Below are positions 8,180 to 15,530 of a stretch of 40,028 nucleotides of DNA, piece by piece. The notes beneath the pieces were generated by a model. It saw only the letters and a program-made list of their open reading frames with translations. It searched no databases and was not told where the DNA came from. A program made the position numbers and the translations under genes. Each line of letters starts with the position of its first letter. Position 1 is the stretch's first letter. This DNA comes from Desulfoscipio geothermicus (GTDB lineage Bacteria; Bacillota; Desulfotomaculia; Desulfotomaculales; Desulfallaceae): assembly GCA_016841645.1 (NCBI GenBank), contig JAENYS010000022.1:1-40028 (forward strand), in the 5' to 3' direction.

Positions 8180-8725
8180 ATGTATTGGGGGAAAAAAGGT
8201 CCCGATAACACTGATGCAACAATTAAAGCCGCACTGAACCGGGCTGCCGAACTAAATATCCAATATATTGTGGTGGCCTCCAGCAGCGGGGATACAGCCC
8301 GCAAGCTAATTGACTGTGGCCGCCGAGTGGTATGTGTCAGCTACCACGTGGGTTATAAAGATTCCGGCAGCAAGAGTATGAGCAACGAGACTATGGCCGA
8401 GCTTAATCAAAAAGATATCCAGGTATTATTCACCACCCACCTGCTGGCCGGTGTGGACCGGGCCATCCGTAACCAATTCGGTGGCGTTTACCCTGCCGAA
8501 ATCATGGCTCAGACCCTACGCATGCTGGGACAAGGAGTCAAAGTATGTGTGGAAATTAGCGGTATGGCCCTGGATGCCGGGCTAATTCCTTTTGGGGAAG
8601 AGATAGTAGCCATAGGGGGATCGGCCAAAGGTGCTGATACCGCTGTAGTCATTACACCTGCCCATTCCAACCATTTCTTCGACACCAAAGTTAATGAAAT
8701 TATATGCAAGCCCAGGCAATTCTAA
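8180..8725 (+). CDS. Pyruvate kinase alpha/beta (C-terminal) domain-like protein
   Basis: A 181-residue standalone version of the pyruvate kinase C-terminal domain. It shows the typical AAELNIQYIVVASSSGDTAR segment near residue 23 and the later SGMALDAGLIPFGEEIVAIG region. The start at 8180 (MYWGKKGPDN) follows a strong CAGGAGGG site; the frame is open 23 codons further upstream but without a ribosome site. Proteins of this size and type are common in clostridial and Desulfotomaculum-like genomes with no proven activity; they lack the kinase active-site barrel. A role in small-molecule sensing is possible but unproven. It is convergent with the IPP isomerase gene, whose stop abuts this one. 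Confidence 0.8.
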   Translation: MYWGKKGPDNTDATIKAALNRAAELNIQYIVVASSSGDTARKLIDCGRRVVCVSYHVGYKDSGSKSMSNETMAELNQKDIQVLFTTHLLAGVDRAIRNQFGGVYPAEIMAQTLRMLGQGVKVCVEISGMALDAGLIPFGEEIVAIGGSAKGADTAVVITPAHSNHFFDTKVNEIICKPRQF

Positions 8726-9778
8726 TTATCGCCTTGCATAACAGTCAATATCTATACCCCGGCGTTTAAGCCATTCTGCAACAAAACCGGTAATCACCAG
8801 GGGTTTTTGGGCTAGATAGGCCGGATGCTGCGCTCCTGTAAGCATCATAACTTGACTAAGACCCATTATTAATTCATTGATAAATTTTATGAGCCCATCT
8901 AGTCCCTGTTTCTTTAATACCCGTAAAAACGGTCCCGCCTGAGCCACTAGTGAAGCCCCGACAGCTAGCGCCTTGGCTGCATCTTCGGCCGTGCGCACCC
9001 CCCCCGAAGCAACCACAGAAATCCTTTGGTCGACATTAAGCGCTTCCAGCAAGCTGATCGCCGTAGGAATACCCCATTGCTCCAAATGTGCGCCGTATTC
9101 TCCACGGCGTTTTCCTTCTATGGTGGCAAAGTTGGTGCCACCATAGCCACCGATGTCTAGATAACGTACTCCTGCGTTAACAAGAGCCTTTACAGTCTCC
9201 ATAGCCATACCACAACCAACTTCTTTAACCAGCACCGGCACCGGCAAATTAAGCGCAAGCTGTCTAATATTATCCAGGCCACCGCTGAAATTAGCTTCTC
9301 CCTCGTGCATAACAAGTTCCTGGCTTACATTAAGATAAAGCTGGATACCGTCAGCATCAATCATTTTAACAGCTTCCAACGCGTCTTCCAGAGTACAAAA
9401 AGCGCTTAGGTTAGCCAGTAATAGCCCTTGTGGATTTTCTTCCCTGGCCACTGTAAACGTTTCTCGCACCGCAGGGTCATCCAGCGCTGCCCGCTGCGAA
9501 CCCACCGCCATGCCAATTCCAGTAGCAGCGGCCGCTCTGGCCAGTTCCCGATTAATTACCAGCACATCGGCATGCCCACCGGTAATAGCATTTATCATTA
9601 GCGGCGCGTGTAATACTTTACCCATAAAGCTACAGGAGGTATCCAGCTTGTCCCAATTAAGTTCAGGCAACGCGTTATGCACCAGCTTAAGGTCGGCAAA
9701 ACCAGATTGGCCCAATACCTCAGGCAGTTCTACAGCGTATTTAACATGTTCAAGTTTCCTTTTTTTTCTGGTAATAAT
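8726..9778 (-). CDS. fni: Type 2 isopentenyl-diphosphate delta-isomerase (FMN-dependent), apparent ATT start
   Basis: Converts isopentenyl diphosphate to dimethylallyl diphosphate using FMN and NAD(P)H. Family landmarks are the N-terminal RKKRKLEH stretch, LVHNALPEL, ITGGH, GMAVGSQRAAL, PVLVKEVGCGM, DIGGYGGTNFA and VVASGGVRT. No ATG, GTG or TTG precedes the RKxxxEH motif in frame before the stop of the upstream gene. The first conventional start (TTG at 9715) would delete that motif. The ATT at 9778 lies 6 bases after GGGGGG and gives 350 residues, the normal family length, so ATT is preferred. It follows the DUF2148 gene by 14 bp and is probably co-transcribed. A sequencing or frameshift artefact is the alternative. 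Confidence 0.85.
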   Translation of the reverse strand: MITRKKRKLEHVKYAVELPEVLGQSGFADLKLVHNALPELNWDKLDTSCSFMGKVLHAPLMINAITGGHADVLVINRELARAAAATGIGMAVGSQRAALDDPAVRETFTVAREENPQGLLLANLSAFCTLEDALEAVKMIDADGIQLYLNVSQELVMHEGEANFSGGLDNIRQLALNLPVPVLVKEVGCGMAMETVKALVNAGVRYLDIGGYGGTNFATIEGKRRGEYGAHLEQWGIPTAISLLEALNVDQRISVVASGGVRTAEDAAKALAVGASLVAQAGPFLRVLKKQGLDGLIKFINELIMGLSQVMMLTGAQHPAYLAQKPLVITGFVAEWLKRRGIDIDCYARR

Positions 9779-9792
9779 CCTACGCCCCCCAG

Positions 9793-10317
9793 TTATTTTA
9801 CCGGCCTGTCAAAATAAAAATTTTTACCGGTGGCGGATATAGGAATGGCACAAACGAGGACACCCTTGACCAAACCCATCTTTCTAGCCACTGTCGCCGG
9901 GCGATACATTACCCGGTTGTCTGCATTTAATAGGCCCGCTGTTTTCGCAGCAGAGCCAATGGCAATACCCAGGTCCACCACCCGCCAGGCACAAAGCGGC
10001 CCTTCAAATTCCGGTCCTTGCCTGCTTTCCAATTGAGCACATTTATCCAGCCCACAAGCACCACAATTTAAACCCAACGGCCGATTCTCTCGTAAAGACA
10101 CAAATATGACGGCGTCAGAATGACGAATGTTTTCCGCATCCCTGTCAAAATTTATCTTGCCGGTTTCCTGACCGAACTTATCCATCTCATCGGCCAAACG
10201 ACGCAGATCATCACCTGCCAGCACATCGATATCCAAATAGTCCTGTCCCGAACCCTTGGGCGCCGTCCTGGCGGCCACCGCCATAAGCTCAGCAACCATC
10301 CGCATAATACCGGACAA
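9793..10317 (-). CDS. DUF2148 ferredoxin-domain protein
   Basis: A 174-residue cytoplasmic protein with the Cys-rich NCGACGLDKC motif near residue 85, a further Cys in GPLCAWR, and a conserved tail GLVKGVLVCAIPISATGKN typical of the DUF2148 family. The family is found mainly in strict anaerobes and is presumed to bind an iron-sulfur cluster; the reaction is unknown. It is the first gene of a two-gene unit with type 2 IPP isomerase, whose ribosome site begins right after this stop. The pairing is suggestive but does not define a function. Confidence 0.85.
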   Translation of the reverse strand: MSGIMRMVAELMAVAARTAPKGSGQDYLDIDVLAGDDLRRLADEMDKFGQETGKINFDRDAENIRHSDAVIFVSLRENRPLGLNCGACGLDKCAQLESRQGPEFEGPLCAWRVVDLGIAIGSAAKTAGLLNADNRVMYRPATVARKMGLVKGVLVCAIPISATGKNFYFDRPVK

Positions 10318-10608
10318 GTAAAAACCCCCTTATATTACTCGGCATATTTTATATCATACCACATGCTGATTGCAGAATTCAAAACAATCAAACTACTATT
10401 ATTTAATCGTTGAAATAGTTATTTAAAACTAATATTATTAAAAAAAAATTTTAACGAGAAGGATTTTTGAATTTAATTCAGAATATTTTATACAATAGCT
10501 CTTGACAACAAACTATATTATTAAATATTATACGTTTGACATGATAAACAGCAATCACTCATAAGATCAAGCACATTTTATAAATTAATCGAAAAGCGGT
10601 GGTGTCCT
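10318..10608. other. Divergent spacer with the acuA promoter
   Basis: An AT-rich spacer between the minus-strand DUF2148 gene and the plus-strand acetyltransferase. The recognisable signal is the promoter at 10502-10531. No small gene was found. Confidence 0.6.
10502..10531 (+). promoter_or_regulatory. Sigma-A-type promoter for the AcuA-like gene
   Basis: -35 TTGACA at 10502-10507, an 18-base AT-rich spacer, and -10 TATTAT at 10526-10531. It lies about 70 bp before the ATG. Confidence 0.6.
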
Positions 10609-11214
10609 ATGGCTAAAGAAATACTGACAAACAAAGGACCGGTAATATTCGAAGGGCCGGTTTCCTCGGAGTATCTGGACTCATTGGAAATTAACCGGAC
10701 ATTAAACAACTTCAGACATCCCAAGCGTCAAAAGGAGGCCCTAGGTCTGGTAGCCAACCATCCCGAAGGATTAGTGTATATTGCTCGTTCTGGTCCGGAA
10801 ATAATTGGCTATGTATTATTTCACTACCCTAATAAGTACAGCCGTTGGATCAGGCATCCCCGCGTTCTGGAATTGGGTGCGATTGAGATCAGCCGGGATT
10901 GGCAGCAAAAGGGGATTGCTAAAGAGCTTTTACAAGAAACGTTTACAAACTCCGTATTGGATGAATATATACTAATTAGCACAGAATTTTATTGGCACTG
11001 GGATCTGAGAACAAGCAATCTGGGCGTGTGGGAATACCAGAATATGCTCAAGCGCATTTACGGATCGGTTGGCTTTAAGCGGCGGCATACAGATGACCCT
11101 GAAATACTCGAGCATTCCGCAAACATGTTGATGGTACGCATAGGTAAAAATGTGGGCAAGAGCCATATTGAGATGTTTGATGAGCTAACATACCAGAATT
11201 CTATCCTGATATAA
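10609..11214 (+). CDS. acuA: AcuA-like GNAT acetyltransferase
   Basis: A 201-residue GNAT-fold protein. The sequence resembles AcuA, which acetylates and inactivates acetyl-CoA synthetase in Bacillus. Shared features are an N-terminal IFEGPVS, the LGAIEISRDWQQKGIAKELL acetyl-CoA-binding region near residue 87, the EFYWHWDL and WEYQNMLK blocks, and the tail DDPEIL...RIGKNV. Length is normal for AcuA. The start ATG follows GGTGGTG. No acuB, acuC or acsA lies next to it, so the target is inferred. Control of an acyl-CoA synthetase, including an aromatic-acid CoA ligase, would fit this organism but is speculation. Confidence 0.85.
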   Translation: MAKEILTNKGPVIFEGPVSSEYLDSLEINRTLNNFRHPKRQKEALGLVANHPEGLVYIARSGPEIIGYVLFHYPNKYSRWIRHPRVLELGAIEISRDWQQKGIAKELLQETFTNSVLDEYILISTEFYWHWDLRTSNLGVWEYQNMLKRIYGSVGFKRRHTDDPEILEHSANMLMVRIGKNVGKSHIEMFDELTYQNSILI

Positions 11215-11307
11215 AAAATTCCCGAAGGCTTATTAAAGTGATTGCATTTACCTCACACTTATTGCTTTACAAGTTAATATTCGGTCTCCTCGAATATAGG
11301 AAGCATG

Positions 11308-11336
11308 CCCGGTCGTTTTTTTGACCGGGTTTTTTT
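11308..11336 (+). terminator. Rho-independent terminator after acuA
   Basis: CCCGGTC-gttttttt-GACCGGG followed by seven T residues. Confidence 0.93.
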
Positions 11337-11407
11337 GACTTATTAATTAAGCAAAAAGTGCACATACTATATTTAAATAAAATAATTAAACAGGAGGCTA
11401 AGGAATA

Positions 11408-11683
11408 ATGCTTTTTACAACCAGCCTTGCCGATTTTCTACGTAAAGCCAATGAAAGACTGCCCGAGGAAGCGGAGAGGGTGCTGCAGACACTTCTGGAA
11501 CAGGGCAAGATGAATAAGGAGGATCTTTCACTAATGGCCCGTGTCAAAAGGGCTGTCCTGGATCATATTATTATGCAGCTATATGCTCTGGGCCTAGTCG
11601 AGATAATTTCCGAGGGGAAAAGCAAAATTTGCAGTGCTACCAATTTGGGCAACGAATTTGTTAACCTTGTTAAGGCCGGATAA
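11408..11683 (+). CDS. Small winged-helix-like protein
   Basis: A 91-residue protein with a good GGAGG site. Residues about 20-75 suggest a winged-helix fold: three helices (EEAERVLQTLLEQG, NKEDLSLMARVKRAVLDHII, MQLYALGLVEIIS) and a short beta hairpin (GKSKICSATNLG). No effector domain is present. A DNA-binding role is plausible by fold only; no target can be named. It is followed directly by its own terminator. Confidence 0.65.
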   Translation: MLFTTSLADFLRKANERLPEEAERVLQTLLEQGKMNKEDLSLMARVKRAVLDHIIMQLYALGLVEIISEGKSKICSATNLGNEFVNLVKAG

Positions 11684-11698
11684 ATGTTCCGGTTTTTT
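11676..11698 (+). terminator. Rho-independent terminator overlapping the winged-helix stop codon
   Basis: CCGGA-taaatgt-TCCGG followed by TTTTTT; the stem starts inside the last codons of the gene. Confidence 0.8.
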
Positions 11699-11762
11699 CA
11701 TACACTCCTCGTAACCAGTGGACATGAGATAATGATAATTTATTACATCTATTCTCCAAACA

Positions 11763-11969
11763 ATGAGCGTTTCTACGACGGGAAATTTAGAAATACTAAA
11801 AAATATGGCCAGTGAACAGAGTATTAAAACAGACCGGGGTATCATCATTGACATTTCACTCACCAATCAGGACTTGACTAACCTAATTGGTACTTCCCGA
11901 GAAACTGCCAATCGCATACTCAATGATTTTAAACGACATAATGCAATTGAAGTGAAAAAAGACGGGTAA
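11763..11969 (+). pseudogene. Crp/Fnr-family regulator remnant (DNA-binding domain only)
   Basis: A 68-residue frame whose C-terminal two thirds, IDISLTNQDLTNLIGTSRET then ANRILNDFKRHNAIEVKKDG, is the helix-turn-helix of the Crp/Fnr family. The cyclic-nucleotide-binding-like effector domain that normally precedes it (about 150 residues) is absent. The frame also stops just before the usual R-(I/V)-x-(I/V) strand. No ribosome site precedes the first ATG. It is most simply a relic of a deleted regulator gene; a minimal free-standing DNA-binding protein is less likely. Confidence 0.6.
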
Positions 11970-12025
11970 CCCTACTAGATAAGTATAAATTACGGTCGTG
12001 GATTTAAGATAGCCTATCTAGATCC

Positions 12026-12661
12026 TCAATCTTGTTTTTTCTCCACAATAATACTCAAAAAATGATTTAATATAATGGCCGTCATACCGAAAATAAAATA
12101 ATTTTGATACTCATAAATATAAGTGGGGAAAGACCATCGTTTAGTCCAGCCACCTCTGTATTTTTCCGGTATCCGGTCTAAAGGGAAATTAGTGCCATAG
12201 CGAGTAGCTACCTCCACGCAACTGACCTGCGGAGAATAGTTCCGCAGAAAGGATAATGGTACCGTAAAAATTTTTTCCACTTCAGCCCGATTAGGAATTA
12301 TACTCCCTGGGGACAATATCCGTCCTACAAAAGGGTATACCAGCATGCCCATGGGTGTAATTAACCGGTCCAGCGCACCAATGGGTACTATATTATTAGC
12401 AGATAGTCCCAGTTCCTCCATAGCCTCTCTAAGTGCAGCCAAGCCTGGCCGTTTTAGCTCGTCTTCCTCCACATGTCCCCCGGGAAAACAAATTTCTCCA
12501 GGCTGCCTGTTCAGTTCCATAGAGCGCACCTCAAACAATAGCTCCAGACCGCTGGCGCCCTCTACAAGAGGCAGTAATACCTCTGATACCAGGTAATGAT
12601 CTTTGTTCATTAAATCTGGCTTACCATTGCTTAATTTTTGACTAATCTGGTATTCATTCAT
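12026..12661 (-). CDS. Nudix hydrolase, CoA-pyrophosphatase-like
   Basis: A 211-residue protein with a complete Nudix box: GGHVEEDELKRPG then LAALREAMEELGL, giving the metal-binding REAMEE core. It is preceded by LNRQPGEICFPGG, the pattern associated with CoA diphosphatases of the NudL/YeaB type. This suggests hydrolysis of CoA or acyl-CoA derivatives. The start MNEYQ at 12661 has an AGGGGA site 6 bases upstream; the ATG two codons earlier directly abuts that site. It is a lone gene on the minus strand. A CoA-recycling role would suit a cell full of aromatic acyl-CoAs, but this is inference. Confidence 0.85.
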   Translation of the reverse strand: MNEYQISQKLSNGKPDLMNKDHYLVSEVLLPLVEGASGLELLFEVRSMELNRQPGEICFPGGHVEEDELKRPGLAALREAMEELGLSANNIVPIGALDRLITPMGMLVYPFVGRILSPGSIIPNRAEVEKIFTVPLSFLRNYSPQVSCVEVATRYGTNFPLDRIPEKYRGGWTKRWSFPTYIYEYQNYFIFGMTAIILNHFLSIIVEKKQD

Positions 12662-12784
12662 AGACATTCCCCTGAATATTCTCTTGTTTTAACACTACCA
12701 TTTAATTTTTTATTGTCAACAACATTTCACCCAATGGTTTTCTGGCTCATATTATATAAGCAAATACCACTATTAATTAACACC

Positions 12785-12826
12785 TTAAATTAATAGGCCC
12801 CCGTTATGATTAACATAGGGGGCCCA
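12785..12826 (-). terminator. Terminator after the dead bamR copy
   Basis: GGGGGCC / GGCCCCC arms with an AT-rich 15-base loop, followed on the minus strand by TATTAATTTAA. It is closely similar in arm and loop to the hairpin after bamQ at 15440-15484, which suggests that the terminator was copied together with a gene segment. Confidence 0.7.
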
Positions 12827-12847
12827 CTCCCATATGTTAATATATTT

Positions 12848-13543
12848 TTATTTGCCCTGCCAGACCGGTTGGCGCTTTTCCATAAAGGCATTCAGACCTT
12901 CTTTGGCGTCTGTGGTAGGCAATGCCAGCACTACTGGGCTCATAGTCATAAATTTCTGTACAAGTTGTTGCACGCTTTCGTCAAAGGAATCAACGGGAAT
13001 AACAGCATTCACCAACCCCAGCTTATCCGCCTTGGCGGCATCGAAGATCTCGCCTCCCAAAACCACTTCCATAGCATGGTGGTAAATAGAGGTTAATTGG
13101 GGAAAAACGAGGGAAGCAATGGGTGGGAATACACCAACGGCGATATCCGGCTGCCCGAACTTTGCTTTTTTCGAAGCTATTACTATATCACAGGAGAGTA
13201 CCAGTTCATAGCCTCCACCTAGAGCTACGCCATTAATGGCCGCCACAATAGGTTATTCGTTTTCTTACATGTTAATGAAGAGACTGTCCAGAACCTCTAT
13301 CATTTTATTTACTTTATCGGCTGTATGATCTGCAACGTCTACACCAGCCGAAAAGGCTTTCCCTTCTGCATTTAAGAGAATAATTTTACCTGTTTCCTGC
13401 TTGGCCCAGGCAAACGCGTCGGATATTTCTTGCAGCATGGGAATAGTTTGAACATTCAGCGGTGGTTTATCTAAGGTTATGGAAATCAATCCATCCGTAT
13501 TATTCACCTTAATAAAATTATAACTCATAAGATATACCCCCAT
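12848..13543 (-). pseudogene. Inactivated copy of the cyclohexadiene-carbonyl-CoA hydratase gene (bamR-like)
   Basis: A single reading frame aligned end to end with the intact gene at 16643-17407, with the same first residues (MSY-FIK), the same last residues (PVWQGK) and the same GGGGGTAT ribosome site. The frame is interrupted by two TAA codons near 13264 and 13249: the intact copy reads SM-NDND-K-PIV where this one reads NM-stop-ENE-stop-PIV. A further in-frame loss removes about 31 residues between SPVVLA and TDAKEGL, the part holding KKAIKAGLNKG. The remaining halves are well conserved, including GVALGGGYELVLSCD with the oxyanion-hole glycines, so decay is recent. A 132-residue C-terminal fragment could in theory be made from an internal start. 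Confidence 0.9.
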
Positions 13544-13616
13544 GTTCTATATTGATTCTTAACATCGGTTTAGCATTAGTATACCTTAATAATTCGGAAA
13601 GATTAACACCCTTAGA

Positions 13617-15401
13617 TTATGAGAACAATATCTTCTTACTGCGCACATCGTATAGTCCCGAGGGGGTCATTCTGACAAAAGGAACCCCGGTATGGGACAT
13701 GAAATCCAGCGTAATTAGTGGACCGGAGTGACAGCCCTTATCCATCAGATACTGTTCAATCACTTTAAATTGTTTATCCAAACTGGCTACATCCTGGTTG
13801 GACATAATACCGCCGATCACCATTGGGCATTCCGCTTTGATTACACCACCATCCACCAGGACAAGCCCTCCGCCTATTTCTATCATCCTGTTAAAAGCTA
13901 GTGCCATATCATCATCGCTATTGCCTATTACAAATGGTGCATGATGGTCATGAGCAGTGCTGGTGGCTAAAGCACCAATGGAAGCGCCATAACCATTTAT
14001 AAAGGCAGAGACAAGCCTGCTTCTACTTATATGAACCATGCTAATTTTTAGTATATCTTCGCCGTCAACGATAAGCTGGCCGGATTCGACCGGTAGTTTT
14101 GCATAATCTAACTTGGTAATAGTACGGTTGACAATTTTAGCCACCGGAACCTGTTCATATCCCCCATCAGCTGCGGTCGCCTTAACAGCAAAATGTTCCG
14201 CTGTAGCCTTAAAGGTAGGTATCCGCCCGGGGCGCCAGTCTGCAATAGTAAGATGCGGTAAGTTTAATGGTAGTTTTTGGAGTAGCTTGCCATTCTCCGC
14301 CACTATCTCACCATTAACCATAACTTTTACCGGGTCAGGCAAAGATGGGCTTTCCAAAAATAATATATCGGCAAACCGTGACGGCCCAATCCCACCTATT
14401 ATCCGATCTACCCCCATGTACTGGGCGGCATTGATGGTCGCCATTTGTATTGCCGTTACCGGAGGAACACCGTACTTAATGGCATCTTCAACTAAGGATT
14501 TCATGTACCCCTTGGTTAGTATATCACTCGCACTAAACCAATCCGGTGTCATCATCAACCATCTGGTATCAAATTCCAAATCCCGAGTAGTTACACGAGA
14601 GAGGGTTTCCATATCGCTTAGAATAGACCCGTGCCTCAGCATGGCGTGCAGGCCGAGACTAACCCGCAGATGTACTTCTTCAGCGGTAATGGCTTCATGG
14701 CAGGATGTTATACCAACGTTTACCAAAGCATTTAGTGTATCCGGCGAGCAACCTGCCCCGTGGCCTTCAATGCGTTTATTAATATTGCGCGCAAACTCCA
14801 GCCTACCTAATACAGTTTCATCAAGATCCAGTGCCCTAACCCAGGCCACTATTTCACTCACTGTAATCACCCTGGGATGATTTAGAAAGCTGGTGAACTC
14901 CTCCATAGTAAGGCATTCTTCACCCTCTATGTTAGGGAGAATAGGGTTGGATGCACAAACACAATAAAAAAATTTCAATGGCAAATGTTCGGTCATATCT
15001 ATCATGCCTTGAACACCCTTCGCCCTCAAGGCACCCGTTATTGACGTGGTGTCCGTTAAAATAGCCGTTGTGCCATGAGGTAATATCTCATTTGCCAAAG
15101 CTATTGGGTTAGCGCCAAAATCGGTGTGTTCGTGAGGGCCAATATAACCCGGTGCCAAAAACAGACCCGTGGCGTCTATAACTTCTGTTTCCTCACCCAC
15201 CATGTTATTTGATGTACCCACATAAGCAATTCGGCTGCCCTTAATAGCCACATTAAGCCCTGACTGTATTTTCCCAGTGTAAACGTTAATTAATTTGGCG
15301 TTGGTTATGACTTTATCGGCTTTGGCTTTGCCCAGGGGCACTTGAATTAAATTCTTATACTCTTCCATGTTCATGTTATAGAAACCACCCACAGAACTCA
15401 T
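13617..15401 (-). CDS. Adenine-deaminase-like amidohydrolase
   Basis: A 594-residue protein with the full adenine deaminase architecture. It has an N-terminal amidohydrolase barrel with PGYIGPHEHTD (HxH metal motif, near residue 90), and an EGHGAGCSPDTLNAL block followed by SCHEAITAEE. The C-terminal adenine deaminase domain contains AHDHHAPFVIGNSDDDMALA and GGIMSNQD. Two motifs typical of genuine adenine deaminases are altered: HVHIESS is HEHTDFG, and the DPHE block is DTTS, so metal or substrate binding may differ. The start ATG at 15401 follows AAGGTG; a later ATG (MNMEEYK) is also possible. It lies between bamQ and the dead bamR copy on the same strand, separated from bamQ by a terminator. 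Confidence 0.8.
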   Translation of the reverse strand: MSSVGGFYNMNMEEYKNLIQVPLGKAKADKVITNAKLINVYTGKIQSGLNVAIKGSRIAYVGTSNNMVGEETEVIDATGLFLAPGYIGPHEHTDFGANPIALANEILPHGTTAILTDTTSITGALRAKGVQGMIDMTEHLPLKFFYCVCASNPILPNIEGEECLTMEEFTSFLNHPRVITVSEIVAWVRALDLDETVLGRLEFARNINKRIEGHGAGCSPDTLNALVNVGITSCHEAITAEEVHLRVSLGLHAMLRHGSILSDMETLSRVTTRDLEFDTRWLMMTPDWFSASDILTKGYMKSLVEDAIKYGVPPVTAIQMATINAAQYMGVDRIIGGIGPSRFADILFLESPSLPDPVKVMVNGEIVAENGKLLQKLPLNLPHLTIADWRPGRIPTFKATAEHFAVKATAADGGYEQVPVAKIVNRTITKLDYAKLPVESGQLIVDGEDILKISMVHISRSRLVSAFINGYGASIGALATSTAHDHHAPFVIGNSDDDMALAFNRMIEIGGGLVLVDGGVIKAECPMVIGGIMSNQDVASLDKQFKVIEQYLMDKGCHSGPLITLDFMSHTGVPFVRMTPSGLYDVRSKKILFS

Positions 15402-15439
15402 CAGCAAGCACCTTATTTCTTAATTAAATTATTACTTAT

Positions 15440-15484
15440 TCTTAGAATAAACAGGCCCCCGTTATAATTAATATCGGGGGCCTG
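15440..15484 (-). terminator. Terminator after bamQ
   Basis: CAGGCCCCCG / CGGGGGCCTG (10 bp) with an AT-rich loop, followed on the minus strand by TTTATTCT. It separates bamQ from the amidohydrolase gene, although readthrough is possible because the T-run is short. Confidence 0.75.
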
Positions 15485-15530
15485 CTCCCAATTATAAATA
15501 TTTACATTTCCAATAAAAATTTATCCGTTC

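Noticed and set aside
13246-13265. Recoding of the two TAA codons in the bamR copy
   Set aside because: No known bacterial system reads TAA as sense in this setting, and the separate 31-codon deletion shows that the gene is decaying.
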